Shown: positions 7,981 through 16,286, counted from the first letter of the stretch. The stretch is 64,000 nucleotides of DNA from Streptomyces sp. DH37 (GCF_029813835.1 NZ_JARVKV010000031.1:1-64000); one strand, 5' to 3'. Numbers and translations are program-made. Notes: generated by a model from the sequence alone, not told the origin.

Positions 7981-9189
7981 TCAGCGCTCTCCGGGCTCCC
8001 GCGGGCCGTACCGCACGGGCAGGCCGCGGAGGCCGCGCAGCATCCCGGGGTACCACTCCAGGCCGGCCGGGTCGGCGTCGAGTGCGAGGTCGGGGAAGCG
8101 CTCCAGGAGGCTCTCCAGCGCGACGGCGGCCTCCATGCGGGCGAGCGGGGCGCCCAGGCAGTGGTGGACGCCGTGTCCGAAGGCCGAGTGCCCCCGGGCG
8201 TCGCGGCGGATGTCGAAGCGGTCGGGGTCGGGGAAGCGCCGGGGGTCGCGGGACGCCGAGGCCAGCACGGCGAGCACGGACTCCCCGGCCGGGACGACGG
8301 TGCCGCCGATCTCCACGGGTTCGGCGGTGAAGCGGTGGGCCGAGGCGACCACCGGGCCGTTGTGGCGCAGGGTCTCCTCGACGGCGGCCTCGACGAGTGA
8401 GGGGTCGGCTCGCAGGGCGCCGAGCTGGTCCGGATGGGTGAGCAGGGCGTGGACGGCGCCCGAGATGAGGCCGGCGGTGGTCTCGTGCCCGGCGACGAGC
8501 AGCAGGAAGGCCATGCCGAGCAGTTCCTCGGGCGAGAGGCGTTCCTCCCCGTGGGCGGCGGTGGCGGCCAGGGAGCTGAGGAGGTCGCCGCCCGGCTTCT
8601 TCCGCTTCTCCGCGACGAGGGCGGTGAGGTAGGCCGTCATGGCCTGCGCGGCGGCGCCCCCGGAGGCCGGGTCGGCGGGGTGGACGATCCCGGTGGACCA
8701 GCGGTGGAAGGCGGCCCGGTCGACGGCGGGGACGCCGAGGAGTTCGCAGATCACGGCCACCGGGAGCGGTGCGGCGAAGGAGGCGACCAGATCGGTGCGC
8801 CCCTGCGGCGACACGGCGTCCAGGAGGTCTTCGGCTATCCGCCGGACGCGGGGGCGCAGCGACTCGACGCGGCGGCCGGTGAACTCCCGGGCGACCAGCC
8901 GCCGCAGACGGGTGTGGTGGGGCGGGTCGGTCTGGAGCATGTTCCGGCCGACGGCGTGGCCGCCGTCGTCCTCCCAGCCGGAGGAGTGGCGTATGTCGTT
9001 GCGCAGGCGTGGGTCCGTCAGGGCGGTGCGGACCTCGTCGTGGCCGAGGACCAGCCAGACGCTCCTGGAGTCGGTGGTGGGCACGCGGTGGACCGGGCCG
9101 CGCTCGCGCAGCAGGGCGTAGACGGGGTACGGGTCGGCGGCGAAGTGCGTGCCGGGAGGGGCCAGGTGGCCGAGGTCGGGCGTGGTCAC
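7981..9189 (-). CDS. Cytochrome P450
   Basis: A 402-residue soluble bacterial P450. Visible landmarks in order are the I-helix oxygen-activation motif AGHETT, the K-helix EETLR (ExxR), and the haem loop FGHGVHHCLGAPLARME with the thiolate Cys. It needs ferredoxin partners, none of which is encoded nearby. The GTG at 9189 follows a strong GGAGGAAGATC site; the longer frame lacks one. It diverges from a TetR-family gene, with two operators between them, so it is very likely that regulator's target. No biosynthetic genes flank it, so a detoxification or stand-alone oxidation role fits better than secondary metabolism. It converges with the integrase-like gene, 13 bp apart. Confidence 0.93.
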   Translation of the reverse strand: MTTPDLGHLAPPGTHFAADPYPVYALLRERGPVHRVPTTDSRSVWLVLGHDEVRTALTDPRLRNDIRHSSGWEDDGGHAVGRNMLQTDPPHHTRLRRLVAREFTGRRVESLRPRVRRIAEDLLDAVSPQGRTDLVASFAAPLPVAVICELLGVPAVDRAAFHRWSTGIVHPADPASGGAAAQAMTAYLTALVAEKRKKPGGDLLSSLAATAAHGEERLSPEELLGMAFLLLVAGHETTAGLISGAVHALLTHPDQLGALRADPSLVEAAVEETLRHNGPVVASAHRFTAEPVEIGGTVVPAGESVLAVLASASRDPRRFPDPDRFDIRRDARGHSAFGHGVHHCLGAPLARMEAAVALESLLERFPDLALDADPAGLEWYPGMLRGLRGLPVRYGPREPGER

Positions 9190-9240
9190 GATCTTCCTCC
9201 GTAGGTCCGGCGGGGCGGGGGCGGAGCGCGGCGGCAGCCT

Positions 9241-9305
9241 AAGCGGGGAGTGCTCCCCGTTTCCTCGGGACGGTAGCAGCCAACCGGGGAGTGGTCCACG
9301 TTTTC
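9241..9305. promoter_or_regulatory. Two TetR operators in the P450/TetR divergon
   Basis: CGGGGAG-TG-CTCCCCG (9244-9259) is a perfect 7+2+7 palindrome. A second copy, CGGGGAG-TG-GTCCACG (9285-9300), starts 41 bp later, with matching flanks (AA before, CGTTT after). Site 1 faces the P450 gene; site 2 covers the -35 region of the regulator gene. Confidence 0.8.
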
Positions 9306-9309
9306 CTGT

Positions 9310-9315
9310 TAGGGT
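9310..9315 (+). promoter_or_regulatory. -10 element of a leaderless tetR transcript
   Basis: TAGGGT ends 7 nt before the ATG at 9323 and no ribosome site is present, the usual layout of leaderless streptomycete genes. Confidence 0.5.
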
Positions 9316-9322
9316 GCCGTCC

Positions 9323-10003
9323 ATGGGTGCGGCCGGACGAGGCGGGACGGAGGGGCCCGCGCCGCTGCGGCGGGACGCGCGGCGCAACAGGGAGCTGCTG
9401 ATCGCCGCCGCCCGCGAGGTCTACGCGGAGCAGGGCGTCGAGGCGCCGCTGGACGACATCGCCCGCCGGGCCGGGGTCGGCAACGCCACCCTGTACCGGC
9501 ACTTCCCCACCCGGGGGGCGCTCGTCGAGGCGGTCTTCCGCGACTCGCTCACCGCGACCCTGCGCACGGGGGAGGAGGCGCGGCTCGGCGAGGACCCCTG
9601 GGAGAGCCTGACCGCCTACCTGGAGCGGATCTTCGAGGGCCTGGCCGCCGACCGGGGCGCCAACGACCTGATGACCACGGGGGTGGAGGGGGTGCCCTCC
9701 CTGGAGGCGCTGCGGGCCCACAACCACGAGACGGTGGCCGTCCTGGTCCGCCGGGCCCAGGAGCGGGGCGTCGTACGGCCGGACGTCACCGCCGAGGACC
9801 TGCTGTTCGCCCTGGCGGCGCTGGGCCGGGTGGTCCCGGCCTCCGCCGCGGTCGAGCCCGCCGCGTGGCGCCGCTGCCTCGCCCTGCTGCTGGACGGCCT
9901 GCGCGTGGAGGTCGCCCGCCCCCTGCCCGCGCCGCCGGTCACCTTCGGCCGGCTGGAGGCCGTCCTGCGCGAACTGGGCCCCTCCGGTCCCGGCCGGCGG
10001 TAG
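9323..10003 (+). CDS. TetR/AcrR-family transcriptional repressor
   Basis: A 226-residue regulator. The N-terminal helix-turn-helix is typical: RRNRELLIAAAREVYAEQG, then APLDDIARRAGVGNATLYRHFPTR. The C-terminal two thirds form the variable ligand-binding helical domain. It diverges from the P450 gene, and two copies of a CGGGGAGTG palindrome lie between them, so autorepression and repression of the P450 are the simplest reading; the inducer would be a small hydrophobic P450 substrate. The ATG at 9323 appears to be leaderless. A terminator follows its stop codon. Confidence 0.92.
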   Translation: MGAAGRGGTEGPAPLRRDARRNRELLIAAAREVYAEQGVEAPLDDIARRAGVGNATLYRHFPTRGALVEAVFRDSLTATLRTGEEARLGEDPWESLTAYLERIFEGLAADRGANDLMTTGVEGVPSLEALRAHNHETVAVLVRRAQERGVVRPDVTAEDLLFALAALGRVVPASAAVEPAAWRRCLALLLDGLRVEVARPLPAPPVTFGRLEAVLRELGPSGPGRR

Positions 10004-10014
10004 GCCCGGCCGCC

Positions 10015-10042
10015 CGCGCCCGCCCGGAGCCGGACGGGCGCG
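10015..10042 (+). terminator. Terminator after tetR
   Basis: CGCGCCCG (10015-10022) pairs with CGGGCGCG (10035-10042), and the intervening CCGG/CCGG extends the hairpin. Confidence 0.55.
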
Positions 10043-10363
10043 CCTGTCTCACCTCCGTCCGCACGGACGCCTCCTCCCTCCACCCCGCGCTCGATCGCCT
10101 CGGGCGTGGAAGGGAGCCCGTCCCGTGGGAACCCGTGGCAACGCGGGACCGGGAACCGGGGGGCCGCGTGTCGGCGGCCCGGCGGCCCGGCAGGCCCGCG
10201 GGGCCTGATCCCGGGCGCGGGGCACCGCCGGCAGGGTCATGAGAGCGGTGAGGGCCGGGGCCGGGACGGAGGCGGCCCACCGGGAGCGGCCGGGGGGATG
10301 GCGGATGACGGGCGCCGCTCGGACTTCCTTCTCCGCGGGCGGCTCCGGCCGGTGTGGAACGCG

Positions 10364-10377
10364 TACCCCGCCGGGTA
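10364..10377. promoter_or_regulatory. CsoR/CstR-type operator before thioredoxin
   Basis: TACCC-CGCC-GGGTA is identical in half-sites and spacing to the site before the CsoR-family gene (5161-5174). It lies 175 bp from the thioredoxin ATG, so a promoter near it would give a long leader. Confidence 0.5.
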
Positions 10378-10552
10378 CCCGACGGCGTGCGGCAGCGCAC
10401 AGGACGGTGCCCGCTGCGGATCTCCTCCCCCCCGCCGTGCGGACGCGGCGCGGGAGGGGGAACGCGGACGCCGCCCCTTCCGTCCACGTACCCCCGCGGT
10501 ACGGGGGCCGGAGGGGTCGGCGGGGACGACGCGGGAGGCGGAGGTGGCCGGC

Positions 10553-10921
10553 ATGGCGACGGTGGAACTGACGCACGAGAACTTCGACCGGACCGTCACG
10601 GAGTCGGACATGGTGCTCATCGACTTCGGGGCCTCCTGGTGCGCGCCGTGCCGGGCCTTCGAGCCCGTCTACGAACGCGTCGCGGCCAAGCACCCGGATA
10701 TCGTGTTCGGCACGGTGGACACCGAGGCGCAGCAGGAGCTGGCCGCGGCGTTCCAGATCACCTCCGTCCCGACGCTGGCGGTCGTCCGCGACCAGATCGT
10801 CCTGTACGCCCAGCCGGGCGCGCTGCCGGAGGCGGCGCTGGAGGAACTGATCGTCCAGACGCGCGAGGTGGACATGGACGAGGTGCGCCGGACGCTGGCC
10901 CGCGGGGCAGGCTGGACCTGA
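10553..10921 (+). CDS. Thioredoxin
   Basis: A 122-residue thioredoxin with the active site WCAPC (Cys30 and Cys33), the preceding VLIDFGASW strand, and the cis-proline loop SVPTLAVV. The last 15 residues or so extend beyond a minimal thioredoxin. It should reduce disulfides, and persulfides, in the cytoplasm. The ATG at 10553 follows GGAGGCGGAGG. A CsoR/CstR-type operator upstream links it to the rhodanese fusion at 3323, fitting a reactive-sulfur role. The methyltransferase gene begins 58 bp downstream and is probably co-transcribed. Confidence 0.92.
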   Translation: MATVELTHENFDRTVTESDMVLIDFGASWCAPCRAFEPVYERVAAKHPDIVFGTVDTEAQQELAAAFQITSVPTLAVVRDQIVLYAQPGALPEAALEELIVQTREVDMDEVRRTLARGAGWT

Positions 10922-10979
10922 CACCCGGGCCGCGGCCGGGGTGCGGCCGGGGTGCGCGGAGCGCGGAGGAGGAGAGGCG

Positions 10980-11606
10980 ATGGACAGCAGGGCATGGGAC
11001 GAGCGGTACGCGGCCGCCGAACTGGTCTGGGGAGGCGAGCCCAACCGCTGGGTGGTCCGGGAGACCGAGGGGCTCGCGCCCGGCCGCGCGCTGGACCTGG
11101 CGGCCGGGGAGGGGCGCAACGCCCTCTGGCTGGCCGCCCGGGGATGGCGCGCGACCGCCGTCGACTTCTCCGCCGTCGCCCTCGACCGCGGCCGGCGGCT
11201 GGCCGACAGCCGTCCGCCCGAGGTCCGCGAACACCTGGACTGGGTCCGGGCGGACCTGGCCTCGTACCGCCCCGACACCGGTGCGTTCGATCTGGTGCTG
11301 GTCGTCTATCTGCACGTCCCCGCCGCGGAGCGCCGCGCCGTGCTGCGGCGCGCGGCGGACGCGGTGGCCCCCGGAGGCACGCTGCTGGTCGTCGGGCACG
11401 ACACCGCGAACCTCACCGAGGGCGTGGGCGGGCCGCAGGACGCCGCCGTGCTGTTCACCCCCGACGACGTGCTCGCCGACCTGGAGGGGACGGGGCTGGA
11501 GCCCCGGCGCGCCGAACGGGTCCGCCGCCCGGTCGCCGGTCCCGACGGCGGGCGGGCCCACGCGGTCGACGCCCTGGTGCGCCTGGAGCGCCCCCGCCCG
11601 TCCTGA
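10980..11606 (+). CDS. Class I SAM-dependent methyltransferase
   Basis: A 208-residue Rossmann-fold methyltransferase. Motif I reads ALDLAAGEGRNALWLA, an acidic residue ends the second strand (TAVDFS), and the fourth strand is FDLVLVVYLHVP. The short N-terminus beginning with WDERYAAAELVWGGEPN resembles TehB/thiopurine-methyltransferase-like proteins, which detoxify chalcogen or thiol compounds; this fits its place behind thioredoxin but is inference. The ATG at 10980 has a GAGGAGGAGAGG ribosome site. Confidence 0.88.
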   Translation: MDSRAWDERYAAAELVWGGEPNRWVVRETEGLAPGRALDLAAGEGRNALWLAARGWRATAVDFSAVALDRGRRLADSRPPEVREHLDWVRADLASYRPDTGAFDLVLVVYLHVPAAERRAVLRRAADAVAPGGTLLVVGHDTANLTEGVGGPQDAAVLFTPDDVLADLEGTGLEPRRAERVRRPVAGPDGGRAHAVDALVRLERPRPS

Positions 11607-11655
11607 GCGCCGCGTCCCCCTTCCCCCGCCTTCCCCCGCACGGGCCGGCCGGGCG

Positions 11656-12132
11656 TCACTTCCCGGCGGCCTCCCGCAGGGCCTGGACGTCGATCTTCCT
11701 CATCCCGAGCATGGCCTTCATGACCTGCTGGGACACCGCCGGGTCGGGGTGGGCCAGCAGTTCGGGCAGCTCCCGCGGGACGATCTGCCACGACAGGCCG
11801 TACCGGTCCTTGAGCCAGCCGCACTGGCTCTCCTCGCCGCCGTCGGTGAGCCTGGCCCACAGCTCGTCCACCTCCGCCTGGTCGGCGCAGTCCACCGAGA
11901 GCGAGACGGCCTCGGTGAACCCGAACTCCGGCCCGCCGTTGATCGCGATGAACTCCTGCCCGGCGAGTTCGAAGGTGACGGTCATGACCGATCCCGGCTC
12001 TCCCGGCCCGGCCTCGCCGAAGTGCTGGACGTCCGTGATCCGGGAGTCGGGGAAGAGGGAGGTGTAGTACCGAGCGGCCTCCTCGGCCCGGCCGTCGAAC
12101 CACAGGTTGGTCGTGATCTTCTGCTTCTGCAC
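11656..12132 (-). CDS. VOC-family protein (PhnB-like glyoxalase fold)
   Basis: A 158-residue protein of the group Pfam calls 3-demethylubiquinone-9 3-methyltransferase, in fact a vicinal-oxygen-chelate fold. Markers are TTNLWFDGRAEEAARYY, FIAINGGPEF, the deamidation-like loop GGEESQCGWLKDRYGLSWQIVP, and a C-terminal helix ending KAMLGMRKID. Members are mostly uncharacterised; metal-dependent and resistance roles are known elsewhere in the superfamily. The start is a GTG at 12132 behind GGAGGG. It is convergent with the methyltransferase gene. Confidence 0.88.
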   Translation of the reverse strand: MQKQKITTNLWFDGRAEEAARYYTSLFPDSRITDVQHFGEAGPGEPGSVMTVTFELAGQEFIAINGGPEFGFTEAVSLSVDCADQAEVDELWARLTDGGEESQCGWLKDRYGLSWQIVPRELPELLAHPDPAVSQQVMKAMLGMRKIDVQALREAAGK

Positions 12133-12498
12133 GGTGTGCCCTCCTGGCGAGCGGGTGCCGAACGCTTCCGATGGGTTGACCGGGCGCGCGGCCGGAACTC
12201 ATCGCTCGCCGCCCGGGTCGCCGCGCCCGAGTTGCTCAGCGCCGGGGTGGTGGGCCCGGTCCGCGGCCGTCCGCGGCGGCGTCCATGGCGGCGTCCATGG
12301 CGGCGTCCACGGCGCGCGGGCGCGGGAGCAGCCGCGCCGGCTTCCGCCGCCGGCGGCTGCCGCCCGGGAGGCGAAAGCCCGTGGAGCCCGTGGAGGGGGC
12401 CCGGTGCGGGCCCGGACGCGCCGACGGCGCGGCGGCTCGGGGCCGCCACGCCGTCGGGTGGGGTGGTGGATCGGGGACGCCGCCGTGGGCCGGCGGGG
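12133..12498. other. Intergenic region between xylanase and VOC genes
   Basis: No gene is seen. It holds a three-unit 12-bp tandem repeat at 12275-12310 (GGCGGCGTCCAT, last unit ending in C) and must contain the VOC promoter and any xylanase terminator, neither of which could be defined. Confidence 0.5.
12275..12310. repeat. 12-bp tandem repeat, three units
   Basis: GGCGGCGTCCAT occurs at 12275, 12287 and, with a final C, 12299. It lies downstream of the xylanase stop; no function is evident. Confidence 0.7.
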
Positions 12499-13968
12499 TC
12501 AGGAGGCGGTGCAGGAGCCGAGTCGGGGAGCGGACCAGTTGCCGTTGGCCATCACCGTGAAGCCGAAGCTGGTGGAGGAGCCGGCGGACAGGGCGCCGTT
12601 CCCGTTGGGCCGCATGGTCATGACGTTGCCGCTGGAGTCCCAGCTCGGGGTGCCGTTCCAGGTGGCGGAGATCTTCTGGGGGGAGGTGACGGTGACCGTC
12701 ACCGACCAGTTGCTGATGGCGGAGCCGCCCGCCCTGACGGTCACCCTGCCGTTGAAGCGGTCGCCCCAGCGGTCGGTCTGCTCGTAGGTGACGGAGCAGG
12801 AGGGCGAGCCTCCGCCGCCGGTCGTCCCGCCGGTCGTCCCGCCGGTGGTGGTGCCTCCGGTGGTCGTTCCGCCGGTGGTGGTCCCTCCGGTGGTGCTTCC
12901 GCCGGAGCCGCCGAGGGCCTCCAGGACGGCGGTGTAGGCGGGCTTCTTGTTGTAGTTGCCGTCGAAGAGCAGCGGGGTGTCGGAGGAGCGCCAGGAGTAC
13001 TTGTCGGTCACGCCCCAGACGGTGATGCCGGTGCAGCGGGAGACGGCCAGGCAGGCCTGGGTGACGCCGCGGTACTGCTCGGCCTGGGAGGAGCCGGAGC
13101 CGGCGATGTCCAGTTCGGTGATCTGGACGTCCACGCCGAGGTCGGCGAAGTTCTGCAGGGTGGTGTGGTAGTTGGACGGGACGGGGTTGCCGCTGTTGAA
13201 GTGGGCCTGGAACCCGACGCAGTCGATGGGCACGCCGCGGGCCTTGAAGTCCCTGACCATGTTGTACACGGCCTGGGTCTTGGCGTGGCTCCAGTTGTCG
13301 GTGTTGTAGTCGTTGTAGCAGAGCTTGGCGTTGGGGTCGGCGGCGCGGGCGGTGCGGAAGGCCTCCTCGATGTAGCCGTTGCCCAGGCGCTGCTGGAAGA
13401 CGGAGTTGCGGCGCGCGCCGCTGGAGCCGTCCTCGAAGGCCTCGTTGACCACGTCCCAGGAGTGGACCTGGCCCTTGTACTGGCCCATGACGCGGTTGAT
13501 GTGGTTGTTCATCGCCGAGCGCAGGTCGTTCCCGGACAGGCTGGTCACCCAGCTCGGCAGCTGGGAGTGCCACACCAGGGTGTGGCCGCGCAGCTTCATG
13601 CCCTGGCTGCGGGCGTGGTTGGCGATGCGGTCGGCGGTGGCGAAGTTGAAGGAGTTGCGGGAGGGCTCCAGCGCGTCCCACTTCATCTCGTTCTCGGCGG
13701 TCAGGGAGTCGAACTCCCGGTTGAGGACGCTCATGTAGTCCGACTCGCCCATGCGGTTGGCGGCGATCGCGGTGCCGAAGTAGCGGCCCTTCTCCGCCGC
13801 CGCCGCGCCCAGGGTGCTCGCCGCGGAGGCGGTGCCGGTCAGGGCGGTGAGGGTGCCCGCGGCGGCCATCGCGAGGGTGGCGCCCACCACCAGCGCGTTG
13901 CGCAGCGAGGAGCGGCCGCGTCTGCCCGACGGTTCGGGCTCCGGCGGGGTGTGGGGGGTGTCGATCAT
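12499..13968 (-). CDS. Secreted GH10 endo-1,4-beta-xylanase with CBM2
   Basis: A 489-residue modular enzyme. Signal region about 1-50 (Arg-rich, then NALVVGATLAMAAAG, ending ASA). The GH10 barrel spans about 52-355, with acid/base Glu176 in WDVVNEAFED and nucleophile Glu285 in ITELDIAG. A Gly/Thr-rich linker of GGTTT units follows, then a C-terminal family 2 carbohydrate-binding module (SNWSVTVTV, ISATWNG, SFGF, conserved Trp residues and terminal Cys pair). It cleaves xylan backbones outside the cell while the CBM2 binds cellulose or xylan. The ATG at 13968 has an AGGGA site; a longer frame does not. Two TTCCGGAA-type sites lie upstream; no CebR box does. Confidence 0.95.
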   Translation of the reverse strand: MIDTPHTPPEPEPSGRRGRSSLRNALVVGATLAMAAAGTLTALTGTASAASTLGAAAAEKGRYFGTAIAANRMGESDYMSVLNREFDSLTAENEMKWDALEPSRNSFNFATADRIANHARSQGMKLRGHTLVWHSQLPSWVTSLSGNDLRSAMNNHINRVMGQYKGQVHSWDVVNEAFEDGSSGARRNSVFQQRLGNGYIEEAFRTARAADPNAKLCYNDYNTDNWSHAKTQAVYNMVRDFKARGVPIDCVGFQAHFNSGNPVPSNYHTTLQNFADLGVDVQITELDIAGSGSSQAEQYRGVTQACLAVSRCTGITVWGVTDKYSWRSSDTPLLFDGNYNKKPAYTAVLEALGGSGGSTTGGTTTGGTTTGGTTTGGTTGGTTGGGGSPSCSVTYEQTDRWGDRFNGRVTVRAGGSAISNWSVTVTVTSPQKISATWNGTPSWDSSGNVMTMRPNGNGALSAGSSTSFGFTVMANGNWSAPRLGSCTAS

Positions 13969-14154
13969 TGCGGTCCCTTCGTCCGTGGCCCGCACCCCCG
14001 CCGGGGCGGGGCGGGGGTGCTGTCGGGCCGGGTAGGTGTGCCACTCGCGGCTCTCTGGTCCGCCATCCGGCACGGCACCGGTGGCAGGTCCATGGCGATC
14101 GGCAACGATCGATGTGGAGTATGCGCGGGTTGAGGGCCACCGTCAACGGTTCCT

Positions 14155-14171
14155 TCCGGAAAAGTTCCGGA
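14155..14171. promoter_or_regulatory. Candidate xylanase operator 1
   Basis: TCCGGAA-AAG-TTCCGGA is a perfect 7+3+7 inverted repeat about 190 bp upstream of the xylanase ATG. Confidence 0.5.
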
Positions 14172-14257
14172 GACAACTACCGCTCCTTTCCCCGGCGTTG
14201 ACGGGAGGGGAGGGTCTCGTCGTGAAGGGGAGCCCTGGATGCGCGCGCCAATCCGAT

Positions 14258-14279
14258 CGAAACTTCCGGAATCTTTTCG
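14258..14279. promoter_or_regulatory. Candidate xylanase operator 2
   Basis: CGAAA and TTTCG arms (14258-14262, 14275-14279) flank an inner TTCCGGAA palindrome at 14264-14271. GAAA/TTTC inverted repeats are typical before actinobacterial xylanase genes; the regulator is not in the window. Confidence 0.4.
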
Positions 14280-14640
14280 GGGCATCCGCCGGGCGGTCGG
14301 CACCACGGGCAGCGGTGTGCGGCCCGGCTCCGGACAGCACGAGGCCGCGCCGACGACGAGGGGGAGGGGGGCATCGCGGGCGCGGCCGTACCGTGCGCAT
14401 GCCCAGCGATCCGCCGCTCACACCTGGCCGGTGACGGAAAACCGGATCCGTCCGTCCCACCGGGCAGGGACCCCTGACGGGCGTTCACCCGCCCGGCGCG
14501 CCTTCCGGCCTCCCGCCCGTCCGGCGCCCCCTCCGGCCAGGGGCGACGTCGCCGGGACCGGCGGGGCCCTCCTATCCTTCCCCTGGAGCCGAACGGCGCG
14601 AGGGGCGGCCGTGGCTCCGTGCCGCCCCCACCAGGCGGAC

Positions 14641-14669
14641 GGTCCGGGCCGTGGCGTGCGGCCCGGACC
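14641..14669 (+). other. Leader hairpin before terB
   Basis: GGTCCGGGCC and GGCCCGGACC form a perfect 10-bp stem with a 9-nt loop, ending 25 bp before the ATG. It could be an attenuator or the terminator of an unseen transcript. Confidence 0.45.
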
Positions 14670-14694
14670 CCTCAGCGACATACGGAGTGTGCTC

Positions 14695-15150
14695 ATGGCC
14701 CTGTGGGACCGCCTCAAGGAATCCGCCCAGACGATGCAGGCCCAGCTGGAGGAGAGGAGGAACGAACTCCGGGGCGGCGCGTTCCGTGACGCGAGCATGG
14801 CGATGTGCGCGCTCGTCGCAGCGGCGGACGGAACGGTCGACCCGGCCGAACGCCGCCGCGTCGCCTACCTGATCACCCACAACGAGGTGCTGAAGAACTT
14901 CCCCGCCGACGAGCTGCGGGACCTCTTCGAGGGCTGGCTCGACAGGCTCGCCGCCGACCACGAGCGCGGCAGGGCCGACGCCCTGGAGGAGATCGCCAAG
15001 GTCAGGAGGAAGCCGCTGGAGGCTCGCGCCGCCGTCCAGATCGGCATCGTCATCGGCGGGGCCGACGGCCGCTTCGACCTCGGCGAACGGGCCGTGCTCC
15101 GCGAGGCCTGCCAGGTCCTGGACCTGCTTCCGCACGAGTTCGACCTGTGA
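14695..15150 (+). CDS. TerB-family tellurite-resistance-like protein
   Basis: A 151-residue all-helical protein of the TerB family. Acidic loops typical of TerB are visible: AAADGTVDPAERRRVAYLI and GGADGRFDLGERAVLREA, which bind divalent metal in characterised members. TerB proteins act with TerC/D/Z at the membrane in stress and phage-defence-like complexes, but no other ter genes are nearby, so this is an orphan copy. The ATG at 14695 has a GGAG site and begins a typical MALWDRLKE sequence. A hairpin in the leader may control it. Confidence 0.9.
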   Translation: MALWDRLKESAQTMQAQLEERRNELRGGAFRDASMAMCALVAAADGTVDPAERRRVAYLITHNEVLKNFPADELRDLFEGWLDRLAADHERGRADALEEIAKVRRKPLEARAAVQIGIVIGGADGRFDLGERAVLREACQVLDLLPHEFDL

Positions 15151-15308
15151 ACCGGTGACCCACGGGGGCCCCGCGCCCCCGCACCCGTCCCACCCCCTCC
15201 TCCTCTTCCCCCGCATGGCCCACGGAGCCGTTTCACGCCGCGTCTTCCGGGCACTCACGGCGAGCGGAATCCGAACCGCACGACGCACAGCGAGGGACAG
15301 AGGAACAG

Positions 15309-16286
15309 ATGCAGATCGGCTACAAACTGGCGGCGGAGGCGTTCGGTCCCGCCGAACTCGTCCGGCAGGCGGTACGCGCGGAGCGGGCCGGGTTCGACTT
15401 CGTGGAGATCAGCGACCACTACCACCCGTGGCTGGACAACCAGGGCCACTCGCCGTTCGCCTGGACGGTCCTGGGCACCATCGCGGCGAAGACCGAGCGC
15501 ATCGGACTGGCCACCGGCGTCACCTGCCCGACCGTGCGGTACCACCCGGCGATCATCGCCCAGGCCGCCGCGACGCTCGCCCTGGTCTCTGAGGGCCGGT
15601 TCGTCCTCGGCGTCGGCTCCGGCGAACGGCTCAACGAGCACGTCGTCGGCCGCGGCTTCCCCGCCGTCGCCACGCGCCACGAGATGTTCCGCGAGGCGCT
15701 GGAGATCATCCGGCTGCTGTGGAGCGGCGGGTACCGGTCGTACGAGGGCAAGCACCTGCGCCTGGAGGACGCGCGGGTCTTCGACCTCCCCGACGAGCTC
15801 CCGCTGATCGCGGTGGCCGCCAGCGGCCGTCCGTCGGCGCGGATCGCCGCCGAGCTCGGCGACGGGCTGTTCGCGACCGAGCCCAAGCCGGAGATCCTCC
15901 GCCACTACCACGACGCCGGCGGTTCCGGCCCCGCCTACGCCGAGGTGCCCGTGGCCTGGGCGCCCGACGAGCACACCGCGGCCCGGGCGGTCCTGGAGAC
16001 CACGCGGTGGGCCGTGACCGGCTGGAAGGTCATGAGCGAGCTGCCCAACCCGGTCAACTTCGAGGCCGCCACCACCACCGTCCGCGAGGAGGACATCCTC
16101 GAGAACTTCGCCTGCGGCCCGGACCCGGCCAGGTTCGTCGAGATGGCGCAGCAGTACGTCGACGCGGGCTTCGACCGGCTGGTGCTGATGAACGCCGGCC
16201 CGGACCCGGACGGGTTCATGGAGTTCTACAGCGGCGAGCTGGAGGGGCGCATCCGCGGACTGGTCCCGCACGGCACCGGATCCTGA
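15309..16286 (+). CDS. F420-dependent LLM-class oxidoreductase
   Basis: A 325-residue luciferase-like TIM-barrel enzyme of the F420 group related to F420-dependent glucose-6-phosphate dehydrogenase (TIGR03557-type). Features: an N-terminal GYKLAAEAFGP strand, FVEISDHYHPWLDNQG, TGVTCPTVRYHPA, and VLGVGSGERLNEHV, the last two lining the F420 pocket in relatives. It would transfer hydride to or from F420; the substrate cannot be read from sequence. The ATG at 15309 follows AGAGGAAC. Its transcript probably ends at the strong hairpin at 16425. Confidence 0.9.
   Translation: MQIGYKLAAEAFGPAELVRQAVRAERAGFDFVEISDHYHPWLDNQGHSPFAWTVLGTIAAKTERIGLATGVTCPTVRYHPAIIAQAAATLALVSEGRFVLGVGSGERLNEHVVGRGFPAVATRHEMFREALEIIRLLWSGGYRSYEGKHLRLEDARVFDLPDELPLIAVAASGRPSARIAAELGDGLFATEPKPEILRHYHDAGGSGPAYAEVPVAWAPDEHTAARAVLETTRWAVTGWKVMSELPNPVNFEAATTTVREEDILENFACGPDPARFVEMAQQYVDAGFDRLVLMNAGPDPDGFMEFYSGELEGRIRGLVPHGTGS

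Larger units (their letters stand above)
10004..10552. other. Long intergenic region before thioredoxin
   Basis: No convincing gene lies in these 549 bp. It begins with a hairpin terminator (10015-10042). The rest carries a TACCC-N4-GGGTA site at 10364-10377 and a related G-tract repeat, GTACCCCCGCGGTACGGGGG, at 10488-10507, both plausible binding sites for the CsoR-family regulator. Confidence 0.6.
13969..14694. other. Xylanase/TerB divergent intergenic region
   Basis: These 726 bp hold no convincing gene. The xylanase side (to about 14280) is AT-richer and carries two palindromic sites. The TerB side ends with a 10-bp-stem hairpin 25 bp before its ATG. Confidence 0.6.

Noticed and set aside
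7981..10003. P450 and TetR as part of a biosynthetic gene cluster
   Set aside because: No synthase, tailoring or ferredoxin genes flank them; a stand-alone regulated oxidation unit fits better.
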